From Bacteriovorax sp037444575 (GTDB lineage Bacteria > Bdellovibrionota > Bacteriovoracia > Bacteriovoracales > Bacteriovoracaceae): 64,000 nt of DNA. The position numbers were made by a program, and so were the translations under genes. This document shows, piece by piece, positions 9,601-18,550 of the stretch. The number at the start of each line of letters is the position of its first letter. The stretch's first letter is position 1. The notes under the pieces were generated by a model, which searched no databases, was not told the origin of the DNA, and saw only the letters and a list, made by a program, of their open reading frames with translations. Location of the stretch: the NCBI GenBank assembly GCA_037444575.1, contig JBBIME010000015.1, positions 58,179-122,178 on the forward strand. Reading direction: 5' to 3'.

Positions 9601-11909
9601 GGGGAACCTTGACCGCGGTAGATACATTTTCTTGGAGCTGTTGTATCAATTGTACCTTGAAGAATTTCAAAGATTGAACCGGTTCTTTCCTGATTGGTAA
9701 GCTCTTTGGCGTCGCTATCGAATACTGGCCATTTTGTTTGATATTGAGAAACATCAGCACAAACATATTCCCAACCAAGTTGAGTTACGCAATCAGCATC
9801 AGTATTACATTGATGGTGTTGCTGGCAAGTCGCCGCCGTATTTTGACGAGGATCATTGAGTGTCAAGTTTGGATCAAAGTCTACGTCAGCAGCAGTGTTT
9901 GCTGAAAAATCAGGAATGATATTTACAATTGTATCAGTTTTATCAGCAAGATCTAAAAATGAAGCATTTAATGCTAAATATAATTTGGTACTTGTTGCAG
10001 TAACTCTTCTTCCCGTACCAACTGCAAACCAAGTGACTCCGTCAAATGATCCAATAAGAGCGCCTTGGTTGAACCCATACCAATCTTTTTGATAACCATT
10101 GATGAAATAAGCGGCCTGAGTCTTCAAACGATTTTGTCTTTGAGTTTGAAGATTTAAATTTTTTTGATGAGCAAGTGGAAGCATTGTTACTGGAACATAG
10201 CAGGCACGACCAAATTTAGTATCTTCATAATTACCAAATGTCGCATTTGCAGAGTATGAGTCTCTGGCAGTTGAGTACCCAGAAGACTGAAGTCCAGTTC
10301 CTCTTTGACTACTAGGAAAAGCAGAAAAAGTTTGAAACCAACTGTCCTTTGCACATTTTGAACATGGAGTGAAGTATCCACTAGTCGCTGATAAAATATA
10401 GGCCTTACCGAGTTCGACAGTAACTTGCTTAGCTGGGAGAACGTGACTTAAGTCAATAGTCATTCTACCAATGATAGAATTGACATTGTATGAACCATTT
10501 ATAGGTCCCATTTTGTTGTATTCATCAAGGTAGTAGAAGTCAGTTCCTTCTTGAATTGTTGTAGGTGCGGTTTTTTGTAGCCCTGAAAGATCGTCGTAGC
10601 TGACACCAGTACTTGAATAAAAGCGATGAGGTGCACTTCTATTAGATACAGATACGTTTAAATTAGAAATGGGGCCAATTGGATTAGCTGGCGCTGGAGT
10701 GTAGCAAGAAAAGTCTGTTATATTCGCTGTTATTTGAGCAGCTCCTACTTTATATACAGGAACAATTCCCCAATCAGGACATTTGACGGCCATATCTGCA
10801 TCACTTGCAACACAACCGCATGCCACTGCTAATTTCTTTTTAATTGCAGCATAGGCAGCTTGTGTTTTATCAATTGTTGTAGGAGTTCCAGCAGCTGTTA
10901 GATCTCTACAGTTATTGTAGCCATTTCCGGCAGTCACATCACTGATACATGTGTAGTCGGCCAGGTATTTTGTGACTCTGGCCTGAGCATCACTTACTGG
11001 CGTTGTCGTGCTTCCTGAAGTCGCAGGAGGAGTGTGTGCGATATTTGTACAAACGTAAAAAATATTTGGATAGTTAATAAATGACAATGGATTTTTTGCG
11101 TAATCAATCTTGGCCTGATTATATTGAGGGTCGATAGATGCATTTATTTTTTCACTTGCATCCTTCACACATTGACCAGAAATACAGCAGTCAAAACCTT
11201 TAGCGGAACATGAGCTGTTGCTACAACTACTAGCTGGGTCTGTAGAGTTGGAAGTGAGGTCAACTCTTACAGAAACGCTTGATAGATCAAGCGAAGATGT
11301 ACTAATTTGTGTAAGGTTTGAATTTAATGAAGTGTATAGACCTAAGTTTTGAGTGTTGATTTGTCCAGAACAATTAATGCATATATCTTGAAGAGAGTAT
11401 GCTGCTCCCGCAGGAAGAATTGTATCGATAGTCGAAAAATTACAAGAAGCTGAATTATCTGTTCTGCTAGGAATATCAATTCTAAGAAGTCTTTCAATTG
11501 CTCTTGTTGATGTCGTTACATATATAGGGATAGCTCGTACTCTTAATTGTTTGTAACTTGCTGATGTGAAGTTACCTACAAGGCAGTATTGGTTTCGAAA
11601 ATGCTCAACACCATTTATATCTTTTGCATTTAAAAAGTCATGAATGTTTTTACCGCGAAGATACACTATGTCTTGGCTATTTTTATTGATTGTTACAGCA
11701 CCAGTTACTTTACTCGTTGTAAACCAATAAGCATTTTCATCTACAGCGAAGGTTGGATAAATTGAACTTGTATTAGTGTTTGTATTTGTGTTGTTATTTG
11801 CTGTCGCTGAAGAAGACAATACGCCTCTTCTAGTACTACTTGGAGCTTGAATACAGCTTTGTAGTAACAAGATGGAGAGCATGAATAGAGTGCTTATGAG
11901 AGTTTTCAT
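6693..11909 (-). CDS. Giant cysteine-rich lipoprotein of unknown function (1738 aa)
   Basis: A 5.2-kb gene encoding an exported protein with a lipoprotein-type N-terminus (LSILLLQSC, likely lipidated Cys at 19) followed by a Ser/Thr/Asn linker with NTNTNT repeats. It has many Cys pairs in scattered knots: CSNSSCSAKGFDCC near 230, CNTDADC near 700, CNSDLDCGPN near 1000, NRCCREIG near 1060, TCCGGGW near 1150, and FTCCTPLG plus KCCSGHA near 1560-1575. The CNxDxDC pattern resembles small disulfide knots seen in secreted cysteine-rich proteins. The C-terminus is aromatic and ends HHYYCK. I recognise no enzyme domain. Such size and disulfide content point to the cell surface, possibly adhesion or prey contact; that role is a guess. 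The other frames inside it are not genes. Confidence 0.85.
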   Translation of the reverse strand: MKTLISTLFMLSILLLQSCIQAPSSTRRGVLSSSATANNNTNTNTNTSSIYPTFAVDENAYWFTTSKVTGAVTINKNSQDIVYLRGKNIHDFLNAKDINGVEHFRNQYCLVGNFTSASYKQLRVRAIPIYVTTSTRAIERLLRIDIPSRTDNSASCNFSTIDTILPAGAAYSLQDICINCSGQINTQNLGLYTSLNSNLTQISTSSLDLSSVSVRVDLTSNSTDPASSCSNSSCSAKGFDCCISGQCVKDASEKINASIDPQYNQAKIDYAKNPLSFINYPNIFYVCTNIAHTPPATSGSTTTPVSDAQARVTKYLADYTCISDVTAGNGYNNCRDLTAAGTPTTIDKTQAAYAAIKKKLAVACGCVASDADMAVKCPDWGIVPVYKVGAAQITANITDFSCYTPAPANPIGPISNLNVSVSNRSAPHRFYSSTGVSYDDLSGLQKTAPTTIQEGTDFYYLDEYNKMGPINGSYNVNSIIGRMTIDLSHVLPAKQVTVELGKAYILSATSGYFTPCSKCAKDSWFQTFSAFPSSQRGTGLQSSGYSTARDSYSANATFGNYEDTKFGRACYVPVTMLPLAHQKNLNLQTQRQNRLKTQAAYFINGYQKDWYGFNQGALIGSFDGVTWFAVGTGRRVTATSTKLYLALNASFLDLADKTDTIVNIIPDFSANTAADVDFDPNLTLNDPRQNTAATCQQHHQCNTDADCVTQLGWEYVCADVSQYQTKWPVFDSDAKELTNQERTGSIFEILQGTIDTTAPRKCIYRGQGSPCKRDYSLISDNNKKKLLTCAPNFYCAVISSNKFNDELVRSPNELDGILFGMDTNILGRPLNYVTASKSLTAEIISNIKYNATGAMKLSAADSDDMGICRPGKALPSNLNTALENIDLEAHKNPDTNKRTDYISQVGSCNSKAVSYDRFMTCPAFDDSLNYVTPTALNISDVVLQKQTQNACGAEAKHITTSVSAFASIEGLSLFNLQNITQPILAQDACFRRAGSVCNSDLDCGPNLMHETTAGTMDVKYFGGTDAEQSYWKESLICGQGTPVPALGTASYSSYKLNANRCCREIGKDFTMFTQGNDPKVIPENAGNNLNLKTDFTLQNPTTPNRYSRYTISKAANLDPTSIPSVASTTEPKPNQWQVINETGSLTCCGGGWIRKFADGTHDWKVKNRLSIDANNFTCLNFRSPLADSGYTGFNADNINLNSYQREYDSFCKSPDIGGCMQVPYQNSNNFTILSPLPYHPEYLNGLSDPHYPIHPSIGFSRIDTTPTADPINGSTPWSQNLSTDAPYAPHPFYYTPTPYDVDKNGKAYNFFTDKTTDYGVEMYLPAYVPWDGTISNATYINKVVIKYFYDPPIAPQIADITNKIAPQAQCDNVLIPTNTISPIDGILGTEQWCITKSPSYGNRPIMIVEADAGGTHNGRGNWKYAGIAIDFKPVETAKLSVTSQPGNALYYLSKLARMELIGIPQITFEPLYCTGDQNKLVPGIFKSTYTSRAYFTSNANSNAYTSINPIQSYNADNSSSTPDTSFAGNNYGNFEKRFTYQDKLDHAAVFSSKDFTCCTPLGKTTSAAAKCCSGHAVLSADGKSSICKLPKGTDLNVYFNKFVSNEGIGDTQPGGGLTVKGSDVNSPYDATLPSNPEIDFNPYTGEPKFRGTTYDKLVALGGAYCDGGKVGTGGAFGSFPPEPFSGSYALQASSTGSIETYFPLSIVDSVLDFQTTDPGLGKIPFDSGLRWNHHYYCK

Positions 11910-12126
11910 CAGTTAACTTATCGTCCTTTAAACAATCTCTTCTGAAAAATTCGCGAATAAGTGATTCACTAGGAATATTTTACCGTTAGAAGATGGCGAA
12001 AATGCGATAAATCGATTAAAAGGAAAGCGTCTTTCTAAGGTATTGAATCTGAACAGGATTTTTGTCTTACTAAATTAGGCATGTATTTTATGACAAAAGG
12101 AAATTGTCACAAAATATGGGCAATTC

Positions 12127-14088
12127 TTATGGGCCAAAATTGTATCCAGGTGTACTCAAATATGGATTGCTGGTGTTAAAGTTTGAAGTTGTTGGGAATC
12201 CAAAATAATTTCCTTGGAAATAAGGGGAATTCATCATCCAAGGTGAGGTCGGTGTGTACATATAGTTTAGTTGCTTTTGATAGATCGCTTGATTAGTCAT
12301 CATATCGATTTGGTTACTAAGCATGTAATTGTTTAGCCAAATAGGGTAGGCAGTATAAAGCGTTTGACCTAGTCCTTCAGCAAAAAAGCGGCCGTTGCTT
12401 TTCTTTTCATAAACATCATATCCATTTTTTGAACTAGGGTTGTATTCGACGTAATACTTTTTATGAAACTCTTCCCATTCTTTTGATTCTTTCTGATCTT
12501 TAATCTCTGATGAATACTGACCTACTTTTTTGCATACTTCTTTAACATCACTATCATCACTAGCAGAAGAGTCCTGGCAGTATACTGAGTACTCTCTCAA
12601 TTCTGCTTTTGAGAAAAGTCCCAATTCTCCTTTTGTACTTGTTGGAGCATTGTCTCGTTGAAGACGGCCAACGACTTGAGAAAAATCTGAAGCAAGATTT
12701 TCAACTTGATCCGATGGTTTTGTATTAACTTTTGCAAGATTGTTACAGACTTGTGTCATGTTTGAAGAAAGTTTTACTTCTTTAGCCTCTGGGCATCCTC
12801 TCATATATCTTTGGATTACAAATTGTTTTAATTTTTCAGCTTTCTCAAGCTTTGGATTGTGAGTTATCGTCTCTAATTCTTTTGCCAGTTTTTCTCTTTC
12901 TTTATCTAATTCATTTTGAGTGGCATCTGCATTTTTTAGGATCTTATTCACTGTCGCCTGACAAGAAGTCACTTTTTCTTTAAACGCACTCCCTTTGACT
13001 TCCTCAGGAATTTTACAATTCTGAGATAGCTCTCCAAAATCAGATTCAGAAAGACCAATTGCTTGGTATCTGCCTTTTAATGTTGCAATCATCTCATCTG
13101 TTTTTCCATTTAATGATTTTCTGCTTCTTTCATCTCTTTTTTCCAGAGGATTATCATACGAATGAAGGAGATCAGTTAGGTCCTTAGAGTTTTTTTCAAG
13201 AATATCTTTTTTAGCGATCACCATTTTTTTTGAGAAGTCATCTTGTACAGAAATGGCCTCTTTACCAATAAGTTCTCCAAGGAAAGATCTTTTTGATGTT
13301 TCACTGATTAAATTTTCACAACCAGTGTTGTTATTTAAACATTTAAAAATTTCTTCTCTCGAGCTGGCATTTCCTATTGCTGAAGAAAGATTTCCTGATT
13401 TGGTATTGAGAACTTCCAATATGGCATTTGGATCAATACTTTCTGGAATAGAAGATAAAATTTTTTCGATATCGACTTTAATTGATTCTTTATCTGAGAT
13501 CTTGCTTATTGCCTCGTTGAAGTTGGCCAGTGTTTTATTGATATTGGCAATTTCTGTATTATGAAAGGCCTTCTTTGCTTGATTGTCATATCGTTTGCAT
13601 ATTTGAAGATTGCTATTTTCTTTGTATATTTTTGGATCACACAGATTTTCTATTGTCTGCGCTTTTGAATCTGTTGGAGCTTTAGCTATTATTGTGACTG
13701 CATTTAAAGCTAAGTTGCTATTTAAAAGATGTTTAAATTTATCAATAGCATTGCTCTTTTCATTCTTGATAGTGGAGGCGATATCTTTTTCTGAATTTAT
13801 TGATTCAAAAGCATTTATGTAATTATTTCGAATAGATTTTAAATCCCCAAGGATTTTTTTCTTTGCTTCTAGCTCATTAATACTTTTTTTCAGGGCCTCA
13901 ATCTTAGAGACATCATTTTTGGTCAGATCATTTAGGTGCTCAACTTTTTTTCTGGCACCTTCTGCACAAAAATTCTCCCGATCGTAGCCATTCGCCGTCA
14001 CTCCTGTTGTGGCAAGTGTGCCATCTGCGATTGCATGATCAATCGATGTGCAAAACACAAGGACAGGAATGAGTTTTAGGTACTTCAT
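12127..14088 (-). CDS. Exported coiled-coil protein of unknown function (653 aa)
   Basis: Starts with a signal peptide (MKYLKLIPVLVFCTSIDHAIA). Residues about 40-450 are Lys/Glu-rich with long heptad-like stretches (for example VEHLNDLTKNDVSKIEALKK), suggesting extended coiled coil broken by a few Cys-containing loops. The last 100 residues change character to Tyr/Asn/Pro/Phe-rich low complexity (PWMMNSPYFQGNYFGFP and similar). No known domain is recognised. It lies 217 bases upstream of the giant lipoprotein gene on the same strand, so the two may work together at the cell surface; I see no direct proof. Confidence 0.75.
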   Translation of the reverse strand: MKYLKLIPVLVFCTSIDHAIADGTLATTGVTANGYDRENFCAEGARKKVEHLNDLTKNDVSKIEALKKSINELEAKKKILGDLKSIRNNYINAFESINSEKDIASTIKNEKSNAIDKFKHLLNSNLALNAVTIIAKAPTDSKAQTIENLCDPKIYKENSNLQICKRYDNQAKKAFHNTEIANINKTLANFNEAISKISDKESIKVDIEKILSSIPESIDPNAILEVLNTKSGNLSSAIGNASSREEIFKCLNNNTGCENLISETSKRSFLGELIGKEAISVQDDFSKKMVIAKKDILEKNSKDLTDLLHSYDNPLEKRDERSRKSLNGKTDEMIATLKGRYQAIGLSESDFGELSQNCKIPEEVKGSAFKEKVTSCQATVNKILKNADATQNELDKEREKLAKELETITHNPKLEKAEKLKQFVIQRYMRGCPEAKEVKLSSNMTQVCNNLAKVNTKPSDQVENLASDFSQVVGRLQRDNAPTSTKGELGLFSKAELREYSVYCQDSSASDDSDVKEVCKKVGQYSSEIKDQKESKEWEEFHKKYYVEYNPSSKNGYDVYEKKSNGRFFAEGLGQTLYTAYPIWLNNYMLSNQIDMMTNQAIYQKQLNYMYTPTSPWMMNSPYFQGNYFGFPTTSNFNTSNPYLSTPGYNFGP

Positions 14089-14273
14089 ATTTACCCTATC
14101 GGAATGTTGACTGCTTTTCTAAAGTATAACACAAGTTTTATGAAGAAGTTGAGCCAAGTGGTTAAAAACTCGTATCGATTGAGAATTATGAACTCTATAA
14201 AATTTATCTAATTACTGGGAATCCAATTTATGCCAAATTAGAATGCCAAATAGAATTAATAAATGGAGGTTCT

Positions 14274-14588
14274 ATGAAAGTAGTAATTATCGCAGCTTTA
14301 TTAAGTGTTGTTTCTTCAGCTTTTGGATACGAGACAGTTAATTGTATAAGTGTTAGAGGAACTGACCGCGAGTTAGAACTAAAGATTGCAAATCAGGATC
14401 TTAAATTCGTAATGGATCTAGGATTAAGAAGATCTGTAGTCGTAACTAAATTGGCCAACCAAAATATGAATGGAAAAACTTTATATTCAGTTTTAGGGTC
14501 ATTCTCTTTAATTGAAGTAGAGAATTCTGTTCTCAATAATGAAGGTGGAAACATTAGATTTGAAGGTGATGAACTTTCTTGCATGTAA
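14274..14588 (+). CDS. Small exported protein of unknown function
   Basis: 104 residues with a signal peptide (MKVVIIAALLSVVSSAFG) and a mature part of about 86 residues with two Cys (NCISV near the start, ELSCM at the end) that could form one disulfide. It looks all-beta, with alternating hydrophobics. TGGAGG eight bases before the ATG is a strong ribosome site, which supports the gene. Monocistronic: it lies between divergent neighbours and is followed by a perfect 14-bp inverted repeat. Function not recognised. Confidence 0.7.
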   Translation: MKVVIIAALLSVVSSAFGYETVNCISVRGTDRELELKIANQDLKFVMDLGLRRSVVVTKLANQNMNGKTLYSVLGSFSLIEVENSVLNNEGGNIRFEGDELSCM

Positions 14589-14598
14589 TTTATATTTT

Positions 14599-14636
14599 AT
14601 AATTCATACCTATGCATATGTGTAGGTATGAATTAT
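14599..14636. repeat. Perfect 14-bp inverted repeat after the small exported-protein gene
   Basis: Left arm ATAATTCATACCTA and right arm TAGGTATGAATTAT pair perfectly around a 10-base loop that itself contains CATATG. There is no T-run after the right arm, so it is not a classical intrinsic terminator. It could still form a strong 3' hairpin or be a protein-binding site. Confidence 0.6.
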
Positions 14637-14753
14637 CAAGAATCGATTCAAAAAAATTATTTCAAAATTAGCTTTCACCTATAAGACAAAATTTCTCACC
14701 CATCACAATGATTTCTTATATAAATCAAATCAAAAATCTGGCATTTTATAAAA

Positions 14754-17420
14754 GTGATGATTACTGAAGAAGCAACGTCAAGTCCTCCATTGAGTTCTCC
14801 ATGGTCAAAAACTAAAGATGAGGTTTTAGAAGACCTTCATGTCAATTTTGATGTTGGACTCTCTTCACTAGAAGTAAATAATCGTCTTAAAGCATATGGA
14901 AAAAATGAATTAAAAAAAGAAATAAAAATTTCTTCATTTCAAAGATTGTTATCTCAGCTAAAAAGCCCTGTCGTGATCATGCTTCTCCTCGCAATTGTCA
15001 TAACATCTTTTCTGGGTGACGTTGTAGATTCCATTGCCATCGGCACTATCGTTATTGTTAATGCTATTATTGGTTTCCTTCTGGAAACTAAAGCTGAAGA
15101 ATCAGTTTTAGCATTAAAGAAACTATCGGCCCCTAATGCACGCGTTCTTAGAGACGGAAATATTATGGAAGTGATGGGAGTTGACGTTTGTCCAGGTGAC
15201 ATTCTGATATTGGAAGCGGGAGATTATGTTCCAGCAGACTGCAGGATTATTTTAGCGAATCAACTTTTTGCAGATGAAGCAATTCTTACAGGAGAATCAC
15301 TTCCTGTGGATAAAATTCCATCTCCTTTAACAATCAGTGCTACATTGGCAGATCGAAAAAATATGCTTTTTGCCAGCACTGCTGTTTCTGCAGGATCAGC
15401 TAGGGCCATTGTGACGGCCACAGGTATGAATACTGAAATCGGTCGCATTGCTGGTTTGCTGGAAGCTCGTGCTTCTTTCAAGACTCCCTTACAATCAAAG
15501 CTAGAACTTGTAAGCAACAAGCTCCTTATTTTCTGCGGAATAATTGTTGTTCTTGTTGCGATCTTAGGGATCAGTCATGGCAATAAGCTAGTTGATGTTT
15601 TAATGTCTGCTATAAGTCTTGGGGTCGCCGCCATTCCAGAAGGTCTTCCAACAGTAGTAACATTGGCCTTAGCAATGGCCGTAAGTCGAATGTCTAAAAG
15701 AAATGCTATCGTTAGGCATTTACATGCTGTTGAGACTTTAGGATCCACGGATATCATTTGCACTGATAAAACGGGAACTCTTACCAGCGGTAAAATGAGA
15801 GTGCGCGAAGGTTTTACACTCTCTCAAGGCGTGTTTACAGAAAGTGAGATTAAAAAAAATCGAAGTAATGATTTAAGACAACTTATAGTAAGTTCTATTC
15901 TGTGCTCAAATGCTTCTATCAACGATGATGCAATTTCAACAGGAGATCCTACAGAAGTTGCCCTTATCTATTTAGCATTAGATTATGGCCTCAATTTAAA
16001 AGAGGTGAATTTGAAATATCCAAGACTCGCTGAGTGGAGCCATGACAGTAAGAGAAAAAGAATGAGTGTTGCTGTTTCATCTGATTCTAAAATTGAGATT
16101 CATTGTAAAGGTGCTCCAGAATCAGTAATTCCACTCTGTGATTTAAGTGATGATGAAAAACATATTATTCAAAATGTTATTCATAATCTTTCATCAAAGG
16201 GAAGACGTGTATTGGCCGTAGCTACAAAAAATCTTTCTGAATCTAAAAGTAATTTCAATGCGGCACTTTATAAAGATTATTCTACTGTTGAGAATAATCT
16301 CTTTTTTTTAGGTTTAGTTTCACTCGCTGATCCTCCTCGACTAGATACGATCCCTGCCATTTTGGAATGCAAGAACGCTGGAATTAAGGTGGTGATGATT
16401 ACAGGAGATCACCCTGTAACAGCTAAAGCAATTGCTACTGAACTTGGAATTATAGAAGCAGGTAAGTTTGATCAAGTGCTGACAGGAGCTCAATTAGAAA
16501 AAATGTCAGTAGACGACCTAGAGAAGCAGGTAGATAAAATTGCAGTTTATGCCAGAGTATCACCTCTGCATAAATTAAAAGTGATAGAAGCCTGGCAAAA
16601 GAAAGGATCAATTGTCGCAATGACTGGGGATGGAGTTAACGATGCTCCAGCACTTAAGCAGGCATCTATAGGAATTGCGATGGGCAAAGGTGGAACAGAA
16701 GTCGCAAGACAAGCTTCTTCAATGATTTTAACCGATGACAATTTTGCTACGATTGTTTCTGCTATTGAAGAAGGTCGAGCTATTTATGGAAATATTAGGA
16801 GAACTATTCAGTATCTGTTATCAGGAAATTTATCAGAAATTCTCATCATGTTAGGGGCCGCTATCATCGGATGGCCAGTTCCATTAGCTCCAATACATCT
16901 TCTTTGGATCAATCTCGTGACAGATGGCCTTCCAGCACTTGCATTGGCATCTGAACCAGTTCCAAAAGGTGTCCTGGCCTTTAGTAAAAAACCATCTCCT
17001 TCTACTTTTTTTGAGAAAAGTTTTTATCATGAAATGATCTTTGTTGGGGTTATAACTTCTGTTCTCACGCTTGCTGTTTATGGTTACAGCTTAAGAAATG
17101 AAGATGAGCTTACAGCAAGAACCTTTGCGTTTTCTTTTTTGGTGTTCGCTGAACTTTTTAGATCTTTTTCCAGCAGAAGTGAACATCAAACTTTTTTTCA
17201 GCTAGGACCAAGTTCAAATATGTACCATATTGTTGCAATCACTATTCCAATTTTATTTCAAATAGCACTTCTTCGAGCAGTTTTTTTTCAAAGTATTTTT
17301 AAAGTTAAAGCGATCAATTTATCTGATGGAATTGTGATGTTCTCGCTTGCATTGATTCCTGTTGTCCTCATAGAAGCTAGAAAATGGTTAAGGCAACTTA
17401 GCCGTGACCAGAAGTCATGA
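14754..17420 (+). CDS. Cation-transporting P-type ATPase, Ca2+ (P2A) type
   Basis: An 888-residue pump with all landmarks: LTGESLPVDK in the actuator domain, PEGLPTVVTLALAMAV in TM4, phosphorylation site CTDKTGTLTSG, TGDHPVTAKAIA, and the hinge TGDGVNDAPALKQASIGIAM. About ten TM helices are present, with NLVTDGLPALALASEP in TM6. TM4 PEGLP and TM6 NLVTDGLPA are typical of SERCA-like Ca2+ pumps. A Na+/K+-type role is less likely. The start may be GTG at 14754 or ATG at 14757; no strong ribosome site is visible. The last 23 bases overlap the convergent tRNA-dihydrouridine synthase gene. Confidence 0.92.
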   Translation: MMITEEATSSPPLSSPWSKTKDEVLEDLHVNFDVGLSSLEVNNRLKAYGKNELKKEIKISSFQRLLSQLKSPVVIMLLLAIVITSFLGDVVDSIAIGTIVIVNAIIGFLLETKAEESVLALKKLSAPNARVLRDGNIMEVMGVDVCPGDILILEAGDYVPADCRIILANQLFADEAILTGESLPVDKIPSPLTISATLADRKNMLFASTAVSAGSARAIVTATGMNTEIGRIAGLLEARASFKTPLQSKLELVSNKLLIFCGIIVVLVAILGISHGNKLVDVLMSAISLGVAAIPEGLPTVVTLALAMAVSRMSKRNAIVRHLHAVETLGSTDIICTDKTGTLTSGKMRVREGFTLSQGVFTESEIKKNRSNDLRQLIVSSILCSNASINDDAISTGDPTEVALIYLALDYGLNLKEVNLKYPRLAEWSHDSKRKRMSVAVSSDSKIEIHCKGAPESVIPLCDLSDDEKHIIQNVIHNLSSKGRRVLAVATKNLSESKSNFNAALYKDYSTVENNLFFLGLVSLADPPRLDTIPAILECKNAGIKVVMITGDHPVTAKAIATELGIIEAGKFDQVLTGAQLEKMSVDDLEKQVDKIAVYARVSPLHKLKVIEAWQKKGSIVAMTGDGVNDAPALKQASIGIAMGKGGTEVARQASSMILTDDNFATIVSAIEEGRAIYGNIRRTIQYLLSGNLSEILIMLGAAIIGWPVPLAPIHLLWINLVTDGLPALALASEPVPKGVLAFSKKPSPSTFFEKSFYHEMIFVGVITSVLTLAVYGYSLRNEDELTARTFAFSFLVFAELFRSFSSRSEHQTFFQLGPSSNMYHIVAITIPILFQIALLRAVFFQSIFKVKAINLSDGIVMFSLALIPVVLIEARKWLRQLSRDQKS

Positions 17421-18489
17421 AAGAATCATTGTCTTGCAATCGCTTGCGTTTATCTTTCATCGTTGAAAAAAACTCTTCAGAAATTTTCATGGTCTCAGTG
17501 AGATCTGGCGTTTTATAAATCAAGTCGCGAAAATAACTTACGTTATTATAACCTGCGGCCATCCAGATTAAATGTTTTCTTATCGAGATTAAAAGTGTGT
17601 GATCGCTATGTGCGTACTCACGAGAATACTCAATTAATTTTTGAGCAACTTCCAGATGATCTTCGGGAGTAAAAAAGATTTCATCTTCTTCATTGATATA
17701 AGGCTCAAGAAATAAAAAAGGATTGCGAAGTGGTCCTCTTCCAAGCATCAGCGCCTGGCATTTTGAAGATTGAATTTTTTCGCGAATAATTCCAGGCGTG
17801 TGTAAGTCTCCGTTGCCGATAATATCTAGAGGCGATTTTGCTCCAAGGTGTTCAAGCAATTCCCAGTTTGCCTGCCCTGAATATTGTTGAGATCTCGTTC
17901 TACCGTGAATTGCTACGAACTCAATTCCTTCTTCGTGAGCGATGTGAATGACTTCCATCGCGTTAATTGAGTCTTGATCCCATCCAGTTCTAATTTTAAT
18001 TGAGAGTGGAATGGAGATGGACTTCTTTATCGTGCTAAAAAAATGACCGAGTGTGGATGTATCTTTTAACAATGAGGAGCCTGCTCCTGTTCCTACAACT
18101 TTTCTTACAGGGCAGCCCATATTGATGTCGATAAATTTTGGATTGTAAGTTTCAGCAACACGAGCTGCGTTTGCCATTGCTTCAGGATTTTCTCCGAAAA
18201 GCTGCAAACCAACATTTTTCTCTCTCGGATCAACTTTGAGCATATCAGTAGTTCGAATATTTTTGTAATTGATCCCGTGGCAGGAGATGAGCTCACTTAC
18301 GGTTCCTCCGGCCCCTAAATCTTCCATTAGAAGGCGAAAAGGCGCAGTTCCAATGCTCGACATTGGAGCTAAAAGAAGAGGAGAGTCAAAAGTAATCCCT
18401 CCCAATTGTACAGGCTTTCGACGCGCTTTAAGCACATCAATTTTATTTTGAAGTTCTGCCTTGAATGGGGCATTATATTTTTCTGTCAT
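17398..18489 (-). CDS. dusB: tRNA-dihydrouridine synthase (DusB-like)
   Basis: FMN-dependent reductase that makes dihydrouridine in the D-loop of tRNA. In 363 residues it shows LLLAPMSSIGTAPFR (FMN-binding barrel start), VGLQLFGENP, INMGCPVRKVVGTGAGSSLL with the catalytic Cys, IKIRTGW, AIHGRTRSQQYSG, IIGNGDLHTP and MLGRGPLRNPFLF. DusB is the best fit by motif spelling; a DusA or DusC assignment cannot be fully excluded. Divergent from the HAD-phosphatase gene and convergent, with overlap, to the P-type ATPase. Confidence 0.92.
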   Translation of the reverse strand: MTEKYNAPFKAELQNKIDVLKARRKPVQLGGITFDSPLLLAPMSSIGTAPFRLLMEDLGAGGTVSELISCHGINYKNIRTTDMLKVDPREKNVGLQLFGENPEAMANAARVAETYNPKFIDINMGCPVRKVVGTGAGSSLLKDTSTLGHFFSTIKKSISIPLSIKIRTGWDQDSINAMEVIHIAHEEGIEFVAIHGRTRSQQYSGQANWELLEHLGAKSPLDIIGNGDLHTPGIIREKIQSSKCQALMLGRGPLRNPFLFLEPYINEEDEIFFTPEDHLEVAQKLIEYSREYAHSDHTLLISIRKHLIWMAAGYNNVSYFRDLIYKTPDLTETMKISEEFFSTMKDKRKRLQDNDSFMTSGHG

Positions 18490-18550
18490 TAATTACTTCT
18501 CTTATTGTTTTCTTAGCAGGTTAGTATTCTTTCAGTCAACGAGTGAATGC

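Noticed and set aside
6737..10381. Several 60-117-codon open frames inside the giant lipoprotein gene, both strands
   Set aside because: They lack ribosome sites and family motifs and are explained by the long open coding frame; shadows.
11918..11925. GACGATAA upstream of the giant lipoprotein gene, like a FliA -10
   Set aside because: It sits about 9 bases from the ATG and no TAAA lies 15 bases upstream, so it cannot be a promoter with a usable leader.
14100..14125. CCGATAG upstream of the 653-residue gene, like a FliA -10
   Set aside because: The -35 position reads TTAG/AAAA and the -10 ends in G; too many mismatches.
18461..18550. N-terminal extension of the HAD phosphatase
   Set aside because: It overlaps the divergent dus gene start and has no HAD similarity; ATG 18551 gives a normal beginning.
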